Positions 35,208 through 43,806 of a DNA stretch of 64,000 bases are shown here, piece by piece; positions within the stretch are counted from its first letter, which is position 1; each line of letters starts with the position of its first letter. The DNA comes from Phycisphaerae bacterium (lineage in GTDB: Bacteria > Planctomycetota > Phycisphaerae > Phycisphaerales > SM1A02). Position numbers and translations under genes: made by a program. The stretch is from contig JAERSY010000059.1 in the NCBI GenBank assembly GCA_016845245.1, positions 1 through 64,000 of the forward strand, in the 5' to 3' direction. The notes under the pieces are model-generated. The model was not told where the DNA came from and did no database searches. It saw only the letters and a program-made list of their open reading frames with translations.

Positions 35208-35973
35208 TCACGCAACAACGAAATGGCGTGTGTTTTTTTGGGGTCTTCTAGCACTCACATTCCTTTTGTCTCATCGATATCAGGCAGACCCTACAGGGGA
35301 ATCCATTGAATCGCCAGACAAAATGCTTCACTTTGTAGCATTCGGCGCAATCACGTTTCTCTTCATTGGAACGAGGTACATAAAAAGTACGCTCTTTCTA
35401 TTTCTACTTGCAACTGGATGGGTCATTATTGATGAATGGACACAACACCTATTCCCAAACAATCGAACGTGGAGTACAGCAGATGTTGTTTCTGGTGAAC
35501 TTGGCGTTCTCGCTGCAATGTGCTGGAAAGGCGCGTGTTCATCGCCAAAGTTACAACCACTGCGGGATTCGTTTGATGAAATGTTAAACAGTTGGCACAT
35601 GTGGATGATGCTAGGCGTTGTTGGTTTTACGTCCATGTGCATCAGTTTTCTTGCGGTGTGGCACATCTTTAATCTATTCGTTGATTCGCCGAGCACTTCG
35701 CTCACTATGTTGATTTCCATTCTCGTGAGCACACTCATGGTTTTGCTCTACCTCATACGAAATGAAACAGTGCACTCTATTCTGTACCCACTCTTAAAAA
35801 GTATGGCGCTTCCATCATTAGCGTCGATTGGATTATTGCCTGTGTTCTATTTGTTGTTTGCACCCATGACACCGATTCCATTTGTCATTGCACTTGCATG
35901 TTTGGTTGCATGGCATCGACTTGTCTGGGACACAAAAGTTTTTACGTTGAGGGAATTGTCAGTTGACCTCTGA
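35194..35973 (+). CDS. VanZ-like membrane protein
   Basis: 259 residues. The first 120 carry the VanZ pattern: SPDKMLHFVAFG, then DEWTQHLFPNNRTWSTADVVSGELG. These are the conserved acidic and Gln/Arg/Asp residues between helices. The C-terminal half adds about three more membrane segments of unknown role. VanZ relatives affect glycopeptide or lipid-linked phenotypes by unclear means. It overlaps parA by 14 bases and murJ by 11, so it is embedded in one transcript. Confidence 0.82.
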   Translation: MTFNNHATTKWRVFFWGLLALTFLLSHRYQADPTGESIESPDKMLHFVAFGAITFLFIGTRYIKSTLFLFLLATGWVIIDEWTQHLFPNNRTWSTADVVSGELGVLAAMCWKGACSSPKLQPLRDSFDEMLNSWHMWMMLGVVGFTSMCISFLAVWHIFNLFVDSPSTSLTMLISILVSTLMVLLYLIRNETVHSILYPLLKSMALPSLASIGLLPVFYLLFAPMTPIPFVIALACLVAWHRLVWDTKVFTLRELSVDL

Positions 35974-37543
35974 ACAGTTTGAGAAAAATACACGAACGAA
36001 CACCGTGCTTACGCTCGCAAGTCGCGTCACAGGGCTAGTGAGAGATGGTGCAATCTCACGAGTGTTCGGCTCCGGCGCATTTGCTTCAGCGTTCTACTTT
36101 GCATTTCTCATTCCAAACTTGTTTCGGCGTTTGTTTGGCGAGGGGGCACTTGCTGCCGCCTTCCTACCGTCGTATTCAAAACTACTGTATGAGAATGAAG
36201 AACACGCGAAAGCATTTGCAACACTCACCCTTTCAACATTGACGCTTTTCTTGAGCGGCATCGTCATTGCAATAGAACTTATCTTGCTTTCGGTCATCAG
36301 CATGCAAGAGGAGCCAACACTCGCAGTCCAGTTAACAATGGTCATGTTGCCGTACATGCCACTCGTCTGTATCGTGGCAATTCTCGCGGCAATGCTTCAT
36401 GTGCATGGAAAGTTTGGTCCGCCTGCAGCAGCCCCAATCATTTTGAATGGCGCAATGATTGCTGCGACCATTGGTTTTGTAAACGTCTTTGATTCAGAGA
36501 CAAAACATATGTTTGCAATTGCGATTGCTGTTGTCATCGCAGGCATCATTCAAGTTGTGTGGTCGCTGCTTGCATTGAGACGAATCGGTTGGTTCTCTGC
36601 GAAGACCACGCACATGCGTGGCGAATTACGAACACTGATGCGAACGACGCTGCCAATGATTGTTGGACTTGGCGTTCTTCAAATCAATACCCTTTGTGAT
36701 GGCGTCATTGCTAGTTGGCCCGCGCTCTTTGGAGACACGATTGCTGGTGTTGTTTATCCACTACATGAAAGTGCGATGAGTGAGTTAAGTTGGGGACAGC
36801 GGTTGTACCAGTTCCCGCTTGGCGTTTTTGGCATTGCAATCGCGACAGCAATTTATCCACTGCTCGCAAAACAACAACTCGACTCCGAGCGGTTTGGCGA
36901 AACAATGAGAAGGGGGATGCGGTCGGTGATGTTTATTGGATTGCCTGCAAGTGCGGGGCTCATTTTTGTTCGCGAGCCACTGACTGCGGCAGTGTTTCAG
37001 GGCGGCGCATTCACAAGTGATGACACGCTTGCAGTCGGCGCAATTCTCTTGGGATACGCGCCCGCCGTTTGGGCATATTCAATGTGCGGCGTCCTAACAA
37101 AAGGGTTTTACGCGAGAGGAAACACGATGACACCCGTGAAGATTGCAATTGGGTGCATGGTGCTCAACGCCATCTTAAATGTCACACTGATTTGGACGCC
37201 ATTAAAGACGGCAGGGCTTGCGTGGTCCACTTCGATTTGTGCGGTCTTGCAAGCAGCAATCTTAATGGCAGCAATCTCCAAAGATGCAAAACCATTTGAT
37301 GGCACCGTGCTCAGGTCTTGGTTAAAAACTTCCCTGTTGACACTTGCGATGAGTCTTGTTGTTGCATTTTTACTTCAATTAGATTTTTTCCAGTTCACCA
37401 ACTGGGATGACAGTGTGAAAACGCTTGCCATCGTTGTACCAGTTGCTGCACTTTGTTATGGGCTTGGCGCGCGAATACTTCGCATGCCGGAGCTCAATTG
37501 GTCGCTTGGTTTCGCAGACGCGGGAAAAAGGGAAAAAGTTTAA
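35963..37543 (+). CDS. murJ: lipid II flippase MurJ
   Basis: 526-residue MOP-family membrane protein with about 13-14 hydrophobic helices. The signature SRVTGLVRDGAISRVFG near residue 20 and LFRRLFGEGALAAAFLP near residue 52 are diagnostic. It moves lipid II across the inner membrane for peptidoglycan synthesis, so this cell makes a peptidoglycan wall. The start is TTG, overlapping the VanZ-like gene. Confidence 0.95.
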   Translation: MTSEQFEKNTRTNTVLTLASRVTGLVRDGAISRVFGSGAFASAFYFAFLIPNLFRRLFGEGALAAAFLPSYSKLLYENEEHAKAFATLTLSTLTLFLSGIVIAIELILLSVISMQEEPTLAVQLTMVMLPYMPLVCIVAILAAMLHVHGKFGPPAAAPIILNGAMIAATIGFVNVFDSETKHMFAIAIAVVIAGIIQVVWSLLALRRIGWFSAKTTHMRGELRTLMRTTLPMIVGLGVLQINTLCDGVIASWPALFGDTIAGVVYPLHESAMSELSWGQRLYQFPLGVFGIAIATAIYPLLAKQQLDSERFGETMRRGMRSVMFIGLPASAGLIFVREPLTAAVFQGGAFTSDDTLAVGAILLGYAPAVWAYSMCGVLTKGFYARGNTMTPVKIAIGCMVLNAILNVTLIWTPLKTAGLAWSTSICAVLQAAILMAAISKDAKPFDGTVLRSWLKTSLLTLAMSLVVAFLLQLDFFQFTNWDDSVKTLAIVVPVAALCYGLGARILRMPELNWSLGFADAGKREKV

Positions 37544-37599
37544 AAAGTAGAGTTTCTCATTGAAGACCGATGGGTAAAATCGCCCATGACATACTGCAC

Positions 37600-38637
37600 A
37601 TGGCAAACAAACAGAAGAAAGTCGTAGTCACTGGTGGCTCTGGATTTATCGGGGCTTATTTTTGCCGTGAGCTTATGAGTAGGGGCGATGAAGTGACGAT
37701 TTTAGACTTGGTAGAGCCCGGCGATGAATCGCCTCACCACACCTATGTGTACGGGGATATCAGGGATGAGCAAGCAGTTCGCAAGGCTTTTGTTGGATGC
37801 GATGAAGTCATTCATCTTGCTGCAGCACACCATGATTTTGGCATTGATGAAAAAACATATTATTCGGTCAATGAAGAGGGCTTAAAAATCATAACCCGCG
37901 TGATGGACGAGTTTGGAATGTCTTCAATCTCGTTCTATTCAACGGTTGCGGTGTATGGCAATGCGCCACCACCACTGACAGAAGAAACAACGCCTCAGCC
38001 AGAAACCTTTTATGGCAAATCAAAACTTGCTGGCGAAGTCGTTCTCAAGGAATGGGTTGAACTTGGCGGAGAGAGGCAAGCGCTCGTGATTCGTCCAACA
38101 GTGACGTTTGGCGTAAACAACTTTGCAAACATGTATTCACTCTTAAGACAAGTGAACAACGGCAAGTTCTTCTTTGCAAAGGGTTCATCAAACATAAAGA
38201 GCTTGTCGTACATCGAGAACATTGTTGCAGCAACAATGTACTTGCTCGACACAAAGAAGTATGACGCATTTGACGTCTTCAATTACATTGACAAACCAGA
38301 CCTGACAAGTATTGAGATTGCAGAATCCTGTTATCAAGCATTGCAGAAGCCATTGCCAAAAGTCAGACTTCCGCTTTGGTTATTGCTCCTCGGCGCGAAA
38401 CCATTTGATCTTATCATTGCACTGACTGGGAAAAACTTGCCTGTATCATCAGCAAGGGTTCGAAAGTTGTTTGTCGACCAAACAAAGTTTGAAGCAGACA
38501 AGATTCTTGCAACTGGATATACACCTGAAGTTTCACTTCCTGAAGCAATCAAGCGAACAGCGAATTGGTATGTCGAGCGAGGTCAACATGAGTCCGCAAC
38601 GTGGCATCAGCCGCCGAAAGAAGTTGTGCGATCTTAA
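37600..38637 (+). CDS. NAD-dependent sugar epimerase/dehydratase (extended SDR)
   Basis: 345 residues. The nucleotide motif GGSGFIG is near residue 12, and the catalytic STVAVYG with YGKSK (YxxxK) is intact. It probably acts on a nucleotide sugar; relatives also include sterol-dehydrogenase-like SDRs, so the substrate is open. The ATG at 37600 is preferred over 37570 because a TAAAAT at 37575-37580 lies between. It opens the polysaccharide locus, and its stop interlocks on TTAA with the deacetylase. Confidence 0.88.
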   Translation: MANKQKKVVVTGGSGFIGAYFCRELMSRGDEVTILDLVEPGDESPHHTYVYGDIRDEQAVRKAFVGCDEVIHLAAAHHDFGIDEKTYYSVNEEGLKIITRVMDEFGMSSISFYSTVAVYGNAPPPLTEETTPQPETFYGKSKLAGEVVLKEWVELGGERQALVIRPTVTFGVNNFANMYSLLRQVNNGKFFFAKGSSNIKSLSYIENIVAATMYLLDTKKYDAFDVFNYIDKPDLTSIEIAESCYQALQKPLPKVRLPLWLLLLGAKPFDLIIALTGKNLPVSSARVRKLFVDQTKFEADKILATGYTPEVSLPEAIKRTANWYVERGQHESATWHQPPKEVVRS

Positions 38638-39485
38638 TGCGAACCGTTTAAGACTTGATCTTTTAAATCCGCAACAGTTGTCCATTTGAAATCGGAAAGC
38701 AGTTTCGACCACCGCTTATCACATTTATCAATGTTGAGGTAATGCCTAAACGTGTATTGCTTGCCCATGCCTTGGACTCTCGGTTGCCCAGCATCAATTT
38801 CCCACGGGTGAATGTAAAAAACATATGGTTGATTCTTCTTCAGAATCTTGTTTACGCCTGCTTTAAACAGGGTGTAGGGGAACAACCTGAAGTAGCCGCC
38901 GCCAGCCCACGGGATGCCTTTCCCCATAACATGGAGGCATGAAACACAGACTTCGTGAAATCCATCACGAATCTCTTGCACAACTTCGTTTGGATTCAAC
39001 CCAGTGAGTTTTCCATATCTGTCATGAGCAATCGTTGGGAAGGAGGATGAGTCATAGGTGTATCCTTCTTCTTGAAGAATATCAATCGCTTCGTCTGTGA
39101 TTGAAAAACAAGGCGCTCTGTACCCGACGACGTTGTGTCCCGTTAAATCTTCAAGAAGTGATTTTGTGTCACGAATATCAATTCTAAATCGCTCAGTTGA
39201 GATTTCGTAGATGAGTTCATGGTTGTAACCATGACTTGCGATTTCATGCCCCGCGTTTGCAATCGCCTTCACAATGTTTGGATGTCGTTCCGCAATCCAA
39301 CCAAGAATAAAGCAAGTGCATTTCACTTGATGCATCTCCATGAGTTCAAGCATTCGCTCAACATTTCTCTCCACACGTCGTTCATGTGTATCCCAGAGAG
39401 AAGGGTCAATGCCAAGATTTTGCACTTGGAACCAATCTTCAACATCAATTGACATTGCAGCAGGGGTTGTGTGTGAAGTAGCCAT
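38634..39485 (-). CDS. XrtA-type polysaccharide deacetylase (DUF3473)
   Basis: 283-residue NodB-fold deacetylase. SIDVEDWFQ near residue 12 supplies the metal Asp, ASHGYNHEL the His pair, and GYRAPCFSI the substrate motif. The C-terminal DUF3473 part (YFRLFPYTLFKAG, YIHPWEIDAGQPR, HYLNIDKCDKR) is typical of deacetylases in exosortase/PEP-CTERM exopolysaccharide loci. No exosortase gene is seen in this window. It is coupled to the upstream formyltransferase gene by a TGATG overlap. Confidence 0.92.
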   Translation of the reverse strand: MATSHTTPAAMSIDVEDWFQVQNLGIDPSLWDTHERRVERNVERMLELMEMHQVKCTCFILGWIAERHPNIVKAIANAGHEIASHGYNHELIYEISTERFRIDIRDTKSLLEDLTGHNVVGYRAPCFSITDEAIDILQEEGYTYDSSSFPTIAHDRYGKLTGLNPNEVVQEIRDGFHEVCVSCLHVMGKGIPWAGGGYFRLFPYTLFKAGVNKILKKNQPYVFYIHPWEIDAGQPRVQGMGKQYTFRHYLNIDKCDKRWSKLLSDFKWTTVADLKDQVLNGSH

Positions 39486-40270
39486 CAGAGCATCTTATGT
39501 CCAACGCGGCGAAGCGCTTTGACATCCTTCGGAGTGGGGAATGAAAAGTACTGTGCGTCCGACATATCAAGGTGCTGTCTAGATTCAAATGCTATATCAA
39601 AATCAGCGAGCACTTCAATCATAAGCCGTGCGCCTTCTTCCTTCGTTCCAACGATGACTCTGTCGAGAGAATCTTGTTTCTTTAAGGGAAACGCCTTCGT
39701 GGAGATGATGCCACCCGCGTCAAGTTTTTCCGCCATCTCATGAATCGTGATCGTTGCGTGTTCTTCTTGATGAAGCAATTGCCAGAAGTTGGGCATCATG
39801 CCTCGGTAAATCGGAAGACGGCCACTGTGAATATTGATGCACGCTTTCGTCGATGCGTTCATGATTTCTTTTTTGAACACTTCTGGTGCAGCAACTGATG
39901 CGATGACATCTGGTTTGAGATGCTTCACTTTTTCGATGTAGCGAGGGTCGTTGACGGATTGCGTATCGAAGATCTCAATGCCAGCTTGTTCAGCGATGGT
40001 CTTGATGGAACGGCCTTTCAGTTTTGTCCACACGAAGCGGAAACCAAGGCGAACAAAGTCGAATGGGCCATAAAATTTGAACATTCTCCACGCTGTTTTC
40101 CAGATGGGTTCATGGAACGCATCCACTACAGTTATTCCGATAACATCAATGTCCTCGCGTGGGTATTCATTAAAAAAGACGTCAAAGAACTTGATGACAT
40201 AGAGCGGGTCATCTTCAGTGACGAATAAAACCTTTGTTGAGGCGTAGGGTGTCTCTTTTTCTGAACTCAT
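39485..40270 (-). CDS. formyltransferase-like protein (Fmt/ArnA fold)
   Basis: 261 residues from the ATG at 40270; an in-frame ATG at 40297 would add 9. The catalytic triad pattern is visible: NIHSGRLPIYRG (Asn, His) near residue 140 and the Asp in KLDAGGII. The N-terminus differs from methionyl-tRNA formyltransferase, so N-formylation of an amino sugar is the more likely role given the polysaccharide neighbours. The stop overlaps the deacetylase start by one base (TGATG). Confidence 0.85.
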   Translation of the reverse strand: MSSEKETPYASTKVLFVTEDDPLYVIKFFDVFFNEYPREDIDVIGITVVDAFHEPIWKTAWRMFKFYGPFDFVRLGFRFVWTKLKGRSIKTIAEQAGIEIFDTQSVNDPRYIEKVKHLKPDVIASVAAPEVFKKEIMNASTKACINIHSGRLPIYRGMMPNFWQLLHQEEHATITIHEMAEKLDAGGIISTKAFPLKKQDSLDRVIVGTKEEGARLMIEVLADFDIAFESRQHLDMSDAQYFSFPTPKDVKALRRVGHKML

Positions 40271-40322
40271 ACGGTACTTTTTCTGTATAGATGACATTCA
40301 TCGACAGATAGAGAGGTCAACA

Positions 40323-40364
40323 TCATACGATTGTCGGATTGATTGTGTTTCGTCAATCGTATGA
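40323..40364. repeat. 11-base perfect inverted repeat in a divergent promoter region
   Basis: TCATACGATTG (40323-40333) and its exact complement CAATCGTATGA (40354-40364), separated by 20 bases. Centre-to-centre spacing is 31 bases, about three helical turns, so both halves lie on one DNA face. It sits between the divergent formyltransferase and acyltransferase genes, as an operator for the polysaccharide locus would. Confidence 0.5.
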
Positions 40365-40388
40365 ATAATCCGATAGTAAGCCATACCA

Positions 40389-40958
40389 ATGGATTCAAAA
40401 GAGAACATCCAATCTCCGTCGCCACGCTCTCAAAGCGATGCGATGGAACAAGCGCCACCAAAGCGTAAGTCTGTGTGGTCTGCGAAGGACCGAATAATAA
40501 GGTTGCTTTGGGGAACTGTTGGCAGAGCAGTTTGGCATTGTCTGCCTTGTTTCCGCATTTCAATCTTGCGGTTGTTCGGCGGGCGAGTTGGCAAAAGGTG
40601 TACGATCGCATCATCGGTTGAAGTCACAGTGCCGTGGAACATCACAATGGGCGATGATAGCCACATCGCAGAACACGTCATTCTTTACTCCCTGGGCACA
40701 ATTACGCTTGGTAACAACGTGAGAATCGACACGAAAGCACATTTGTGCGCAGGTTCCCATGACATGCGTGACACAACGTTCCCCTTAACAAGGCCGCCAA
40801 TCACAGTGGGGGACAATTCGTACATCGGCATCGACGCCTACATTGGTCCGAACGTTTCACTCGGCAATGACACATGTGTCCATGCGAGAGCAAGTGTGTA
40901 TAAAAGTTTCGATGATGGGGTGGAACTCCAAGGTAATCCCGCGAGACCGCTCTCATGA
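40389..40958 (+). CDS. hexapeptide-repeat acyltransferase, WcaF-like (1 of 3)
   Basis: 189 residues. A soluble N-terminus precedes LLWGTVGRAVW and LRLFGGRVG, then left-handed beta-helix repeats (HIAEHVILYS, GNNVRIDTKAHLCAGSHD, GDNSYIGIDAYIGPNVSLGN). The His in AGSHD is the usual catalytic base of such acetyltransferases. It probably O-acetylates a cell-surface glycan. It overlaps the next gene as ATGA. Confidence 0.88.
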   Translation: MDSKENIQSPSPRSQSDAMEQAPPKRKSVWSAKDRIIRLLWGTVGRAVWHCLPCFRISILRLFGGRVGKRCTIASSVEVTVPWNITMGDDSHIAEHVILYSLGTITLGNNVRIDTKAHLCAGSHDMRDTTFPLTRPPITVGDNSYIGIDAYIGPNVSLGNDTCVHARASVYKSFDDGVELQGNPARPLS

Positions 40959-41464
40959 AACGTATAAAACAATTGTTATGGAACACAGTTGGTAAAATAC
41001 TCTTTCGTTGTACGCCGCACAATGCGTACGCGTACCGTACATCGCTCTTAAAACTCTTCGGTATGAAGTGTGGTACAAGAGTCCGCTTTAGGCGGAATGT
41101 CCACGTCGATAAACCGTGGAACATCACAGCAGATGATTTAGTCATTTTTGGTGACTGCGCGATTGTAAACGCGACTGCACCCATTCGAATTGGGAAGCGA
41201 TGTGTCGTCAGCCAATACGCGATGCTCATGACGAAGCAAGGAGATTGCAAATCGAAGGGACGCACGAACACAGTCAAGTCAATCGTTATTGAGGACGACA
41301 GTTGGGTTGCAGCAGACTCGCTTGTTTTGCCAGGTGCTCACATTGAAAGGGGCGTCGTTGTAGGCGCGCGTTCATTAGTTACAGGTCGTCTTCCAAGTTG
41401 GAGTATCTGCACAGGGGAGCCAGCACAGAAACGCACTGAACGTGTGCTGTACGGAACAACATGA
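40955..41464 (+). CDS. hexapeptide-repeat acyltransferase, WcaF-like (2 of 3)
   Basis: 169 residues, same layout as its neighbour: IKQLLWNTVGKILF, LLKLFGMKCG, VDKPWNITADD, then hexapeptide repeats. The usual AG-H motif is altered (MLMTKQGDCKSKGRT), so the catalytic His is not obvious and activity may differ. It is coupled by ATGA overlaps to the genes before and after. Confidence 0.85.
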   Translation: MKRIKQLLWNTVGKILFRCTPHNAYAYRTSLLKLFGMKCGTRVRFRRNVHVDKPWNITADDLVIFGDCAIVNATAPIRIGKRCVVSQYAMLMTKQGDCKSKGRTNTVKSIVIEDDSWVAADSLVLPGAHIERGVVVGARSLVTGRLPSWSICTGEPAQKRTERVLYGTT

Positions 41465-42312
41465 TGTCAAACATCGAAGTCATAATCCCAGTCAAAAATG
41501 AAGCGAAGAACTTGCCTTATGCACTCGCAAGCGTCATGGAGTGGGCGGACAAGGTTTGGGTGGTCGATTCAGAGTCAAACGATGACACAAGAGATATTGC
41601 GAAAGCAGCCGGCGCTGAAGTTGTTGTGCAACCATGGCTTGGTTATGCAAAACAAAAAAATTGGGCCATCGAGAACTTAGACATTCAATCTGATTGGATT
41701 TTTATTCTCGATGCCGACGAAGCAATCTTGCCAACATTAAAAGACGAACTTGTTTCGATTGCTTCGAAGCCCGTAGATTCGGTGAGCGAGTCAGCATTTA
41801 ACATCAATCGTTACTTTATCTTTCTTGGAAAGAGGATTCGACATTGTGGGTACTACCCAAGTTGGAATGTCCGCTTCTTTAAACGCGGCAAGGCAAAGTA
41901 CGAAGAGCGTGAAGTGCACGAACACATGGTCGTCGATGGAATCACTGGCGCGCTTAAAGGGCATATGGAACACTATGACAGGCGCGGCTTGGAAGTGTAT
42001 ATGGCAAAACACAACCGATATTCAACGCTTGAAGCAAAAGAGATTCTGACGCAACTGAGCAAGAAAGATGAAACCATCGATGCATCACTGTTTGGAACGG
42101 CCCAACAAAGAAGACGTTGGATTAAACACCATCTTTATCCGAAGTTGCCTGCGAAGTGGCTGTGTCGTTTTATCTGGATGTATGTGCTTCGGTTTGGCTT
42201 CTTAGATGGCCTCACAGGGCTCCGCTTTTGCTTGTTCATCTCAAGTTATGAATTGTTAATCTCGCTCAAAATGGTTGAACTTAAACAAGAGGAGCGTGGC
42301 CGTGACAGTTGA
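41461..42312 (+). CDS. family 2 glycosyltransferase
   Basis: 283 residues. GT-A fold: VIIPVKNEAKNL near residue 7, VVDSESNDDT, and the metal-binding ILDADEA near residue 81. It resembles WaaE/KdtX-type LPS core and related glycosyltransferases (YAKQKNWAIENL, GYYPSWNVRFFKRGKA). It most likely adds a sugar to a lipid-linked or core glycan in the cytosol. It sits inside the three-acyltransferase operon with overlaps at both ends. Confidence 0.91.
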   Translation: MMSNIEVIIPVKNEAKNLPYALASVMEWADKVWVVDSESNDDTRDIAKAAGAEVVVQPWLGYAKQKNWAIENLDIQSDWIFILDADEAILPTLKDELVSIASKPVDSVSESAFNINRYFIFLGKRIRHCGYYPSWNVRFFKRGKAKYEEREVHEHMVVDGITGALKGHMEHYDRRGLEVYMAKHNRYSTLEAKEILTQLSKKDETIDASLFGTAQQRRRWIKHHLYPKLPAKWLCRFIWMYVLRFGFLDGLTGLRFCLFISSYELLISLKMVELKQEERGRDS

Positions 42313-42856
42313 AGATAGACATGTCAGTCCCTACTCATTCGCTGAGAAAGTGAAACGAATGGTGTGGTCAGTTGTCCAATCGACGCTCTTTCGTTATTCA
42401 TTTCATACTTGGAATGGATGCAGAATCATGCTACTCAATCTCTTTGGCGCAAAAGTACACGCCTCTTGCATCATCCGGAGAACAGTTCGAGTTGAATGCC
42501 CTTGGAATCTGAAGATGGGTGCAAACGCGTGTCTTGGTGACGGGGCGATTGCGTACTGTCTCGGAGAAGTGACGATTGGACCGCGGGTTTCAATTTCTCA
42601 AGGCGCCCACTTGTGTGCAGGCACACATGATTACACATGTGCTTCGTTGCCACTTCTCCGACTTCCCATTACGATTGAAGAAGATGCTTGGATTGCAGCA
42701 GATGCGTTTGTTGGTCCGGGCATCACAATTGGCAAAGGCGCAATTCTTGGGGCTCGCGGGGTAGCGATGAAAGATCTTGATGCAATGACGATTTATGCAG
42801 GCAACCCTGCAAAATCAATCAAAGCACGCCCTGCAATCGATACAAAAAACGATTGA
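42302..42856 (+). CDS. hexapeptide-repeat acyltransferase, WcaF-like (3 of 3)
   Basis: 184 residues from a GTG at 42302, chosen because GAGGAG lies 7 bases upstream. The pattern KRMVWSVVQSTLF, LLNLFGAKV, VECPWNLKMG repeats the N-terminal layout of the other two; the catalytic His is in CAGTHDY. C-terminal hexapeptides end NPAKSIKARP. It overlaps the glycosyltransferase by 11 bases. Confidence 0.87.
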   Translation: MTVEDRHVSPYSFAEKVKRMVWSVVQSTLFRYSFHTWNGCRIMLLNLFGAKVHASCIIRRTVRVECPWNLKMGANACLGDGAIAYCLGEVTIGPRVSISQGAHLCAGTHDYTCASLPLLRLPITIEEDAWIAADAFVGPGITIGKGAILGARGVAMKDLDAMTIYAGNPAKSIKARPAIDTKND

Positions 42857-42897
42857 TAAATCACCATCTTTTTGGTGCCACACTTCTGAACATTGCG

Positions 42898-42903
42898 TAT
42901 CCT
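42898..42903 (+). promoter_or_regulatory. -10 element of prepilin gene 1, predicted leaderless
   Basis: TATCCT ends 6 bases before the ATG at 42910. No clear -35. Confidence 0.48.
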
Positions 42904-42909
42904 TTGTGT

Positions 42910-43806
42910 ATGCATAATAGATTTGCCAAAAGACCACACATCATCAAGCCATACAAGGGTTTTACGATTATTGAGTTACTTGTTGTTATTGCCATCATCG
43001 TGCTATTGGTTTCAATTTTGATTCCTGCAATGGGCAAGGCGCTTCGTACAGCTCGTTCGACTGAAGATAAAACACAGGCAAAAGGAATCTACACAGCGAT
43101 GGTGTTGTATGCCTCGTCAAACAACGACAAGTTGCCGAGACCAAGTTTTATTCGGGATAACTTCGACCCAGATATCACTGATGACACGACAGGAAACTTA
43201 ATGTCCGTCATGATTGGTCGCGACTTCTTTACACCCGACTATTGCATCAGTCCGGTTGAAGCGAATCCGAACATCATCGATATCAACGAGTTTGGCGTCG
43301 AATATGATTACGGCTCTATTGATGGTGAAGATGTCTTCTGGGACCCCCTCTTTAATGGTGACGTCGAGAATGCGACGGCGTCAAATCCCGCATACAACTC
43401 TTACGCCCACCAAGCACTCGTTGGCCACCGCGCAAAAACGAAATGGAATAGTAACGCGGGCAGTTCTGACCTCATGATTTCAAATCGCGGACCGCGAGAA
43501 GGTGCGTTTGGTGAAGCCACAGATAGCCAAAGTTATACATTGCAATTCCATGGAAGCAATGCTTCGTGGAGTGGTTCAATAGTGTCAGGCGATGGCTCAT
43601 CTCGTATAGCACACAGCACATTCCCAGAGGGCGTTGCGTATCAACCCTTAAATGGTATGCCACTTGGCCCAGACAACATCTTTGATTGTGAATGGAATGA
43701 TGTCACTGCAAATGGCGCACCTGACGGCATGCCAAGTGGTGACAACTGGATGGTAATTTGCACGGAACTCATTGATGAGAACAACATGACTGCTGCGTGG
43801 GATTAA
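42910..43806 (+). CDS. type IV prepilin-like protein 1
   Basis: 298 residues. The class III signal sequence is clear: a basic leader, then the cleavage site KG-FTIIELLVV at residue 17-18 with Glu at +5, followed by a hydrophobic helix. The globular part is long and contains many Asp/Asn. The start at 42910 is set by the -10 element and by the short basic leader; an ATGA overlap at 42853 would give an unusually long leader. The last 38 bases overlap the convergent epimerase gene. Confidence 0.85.
   Translation: MHNRFAKRPHIIKPYKGFTIIELLVVIAIIVLLVSILIPAMGKALRTARSTEDKTQAKGIYTAMVLYASSNNDKLPRPSFIRDNFDPDITDDTTGNLMSVMIGRDFFTPDYCISPVEANPNIIDINEFGVEYDYGSIDGEDVFWDPLFNGDVENATASNPAYNSYAHQALVGHRAKTKWNSNAGSSDLMISNRGPREGAFGEATDSQSYTLQFHGSNASWSGSIVSGDGSSRIAHSTFPEGVAYQPLNGMPLGPDNIFDCEWNDVTANGAPDGMPSGDNWMVICTELIDENNMTAAWD

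Noticed and set aside
37586-37627. A 13-codon frame (ATG at 37586) just upstream of the epimerase start, possibly a leader peptide
   Set aside because: It overlaps the epimerase gene out of frame, has no regulatory codon run and no ribosome site, and short frames like this are frequent by chance.
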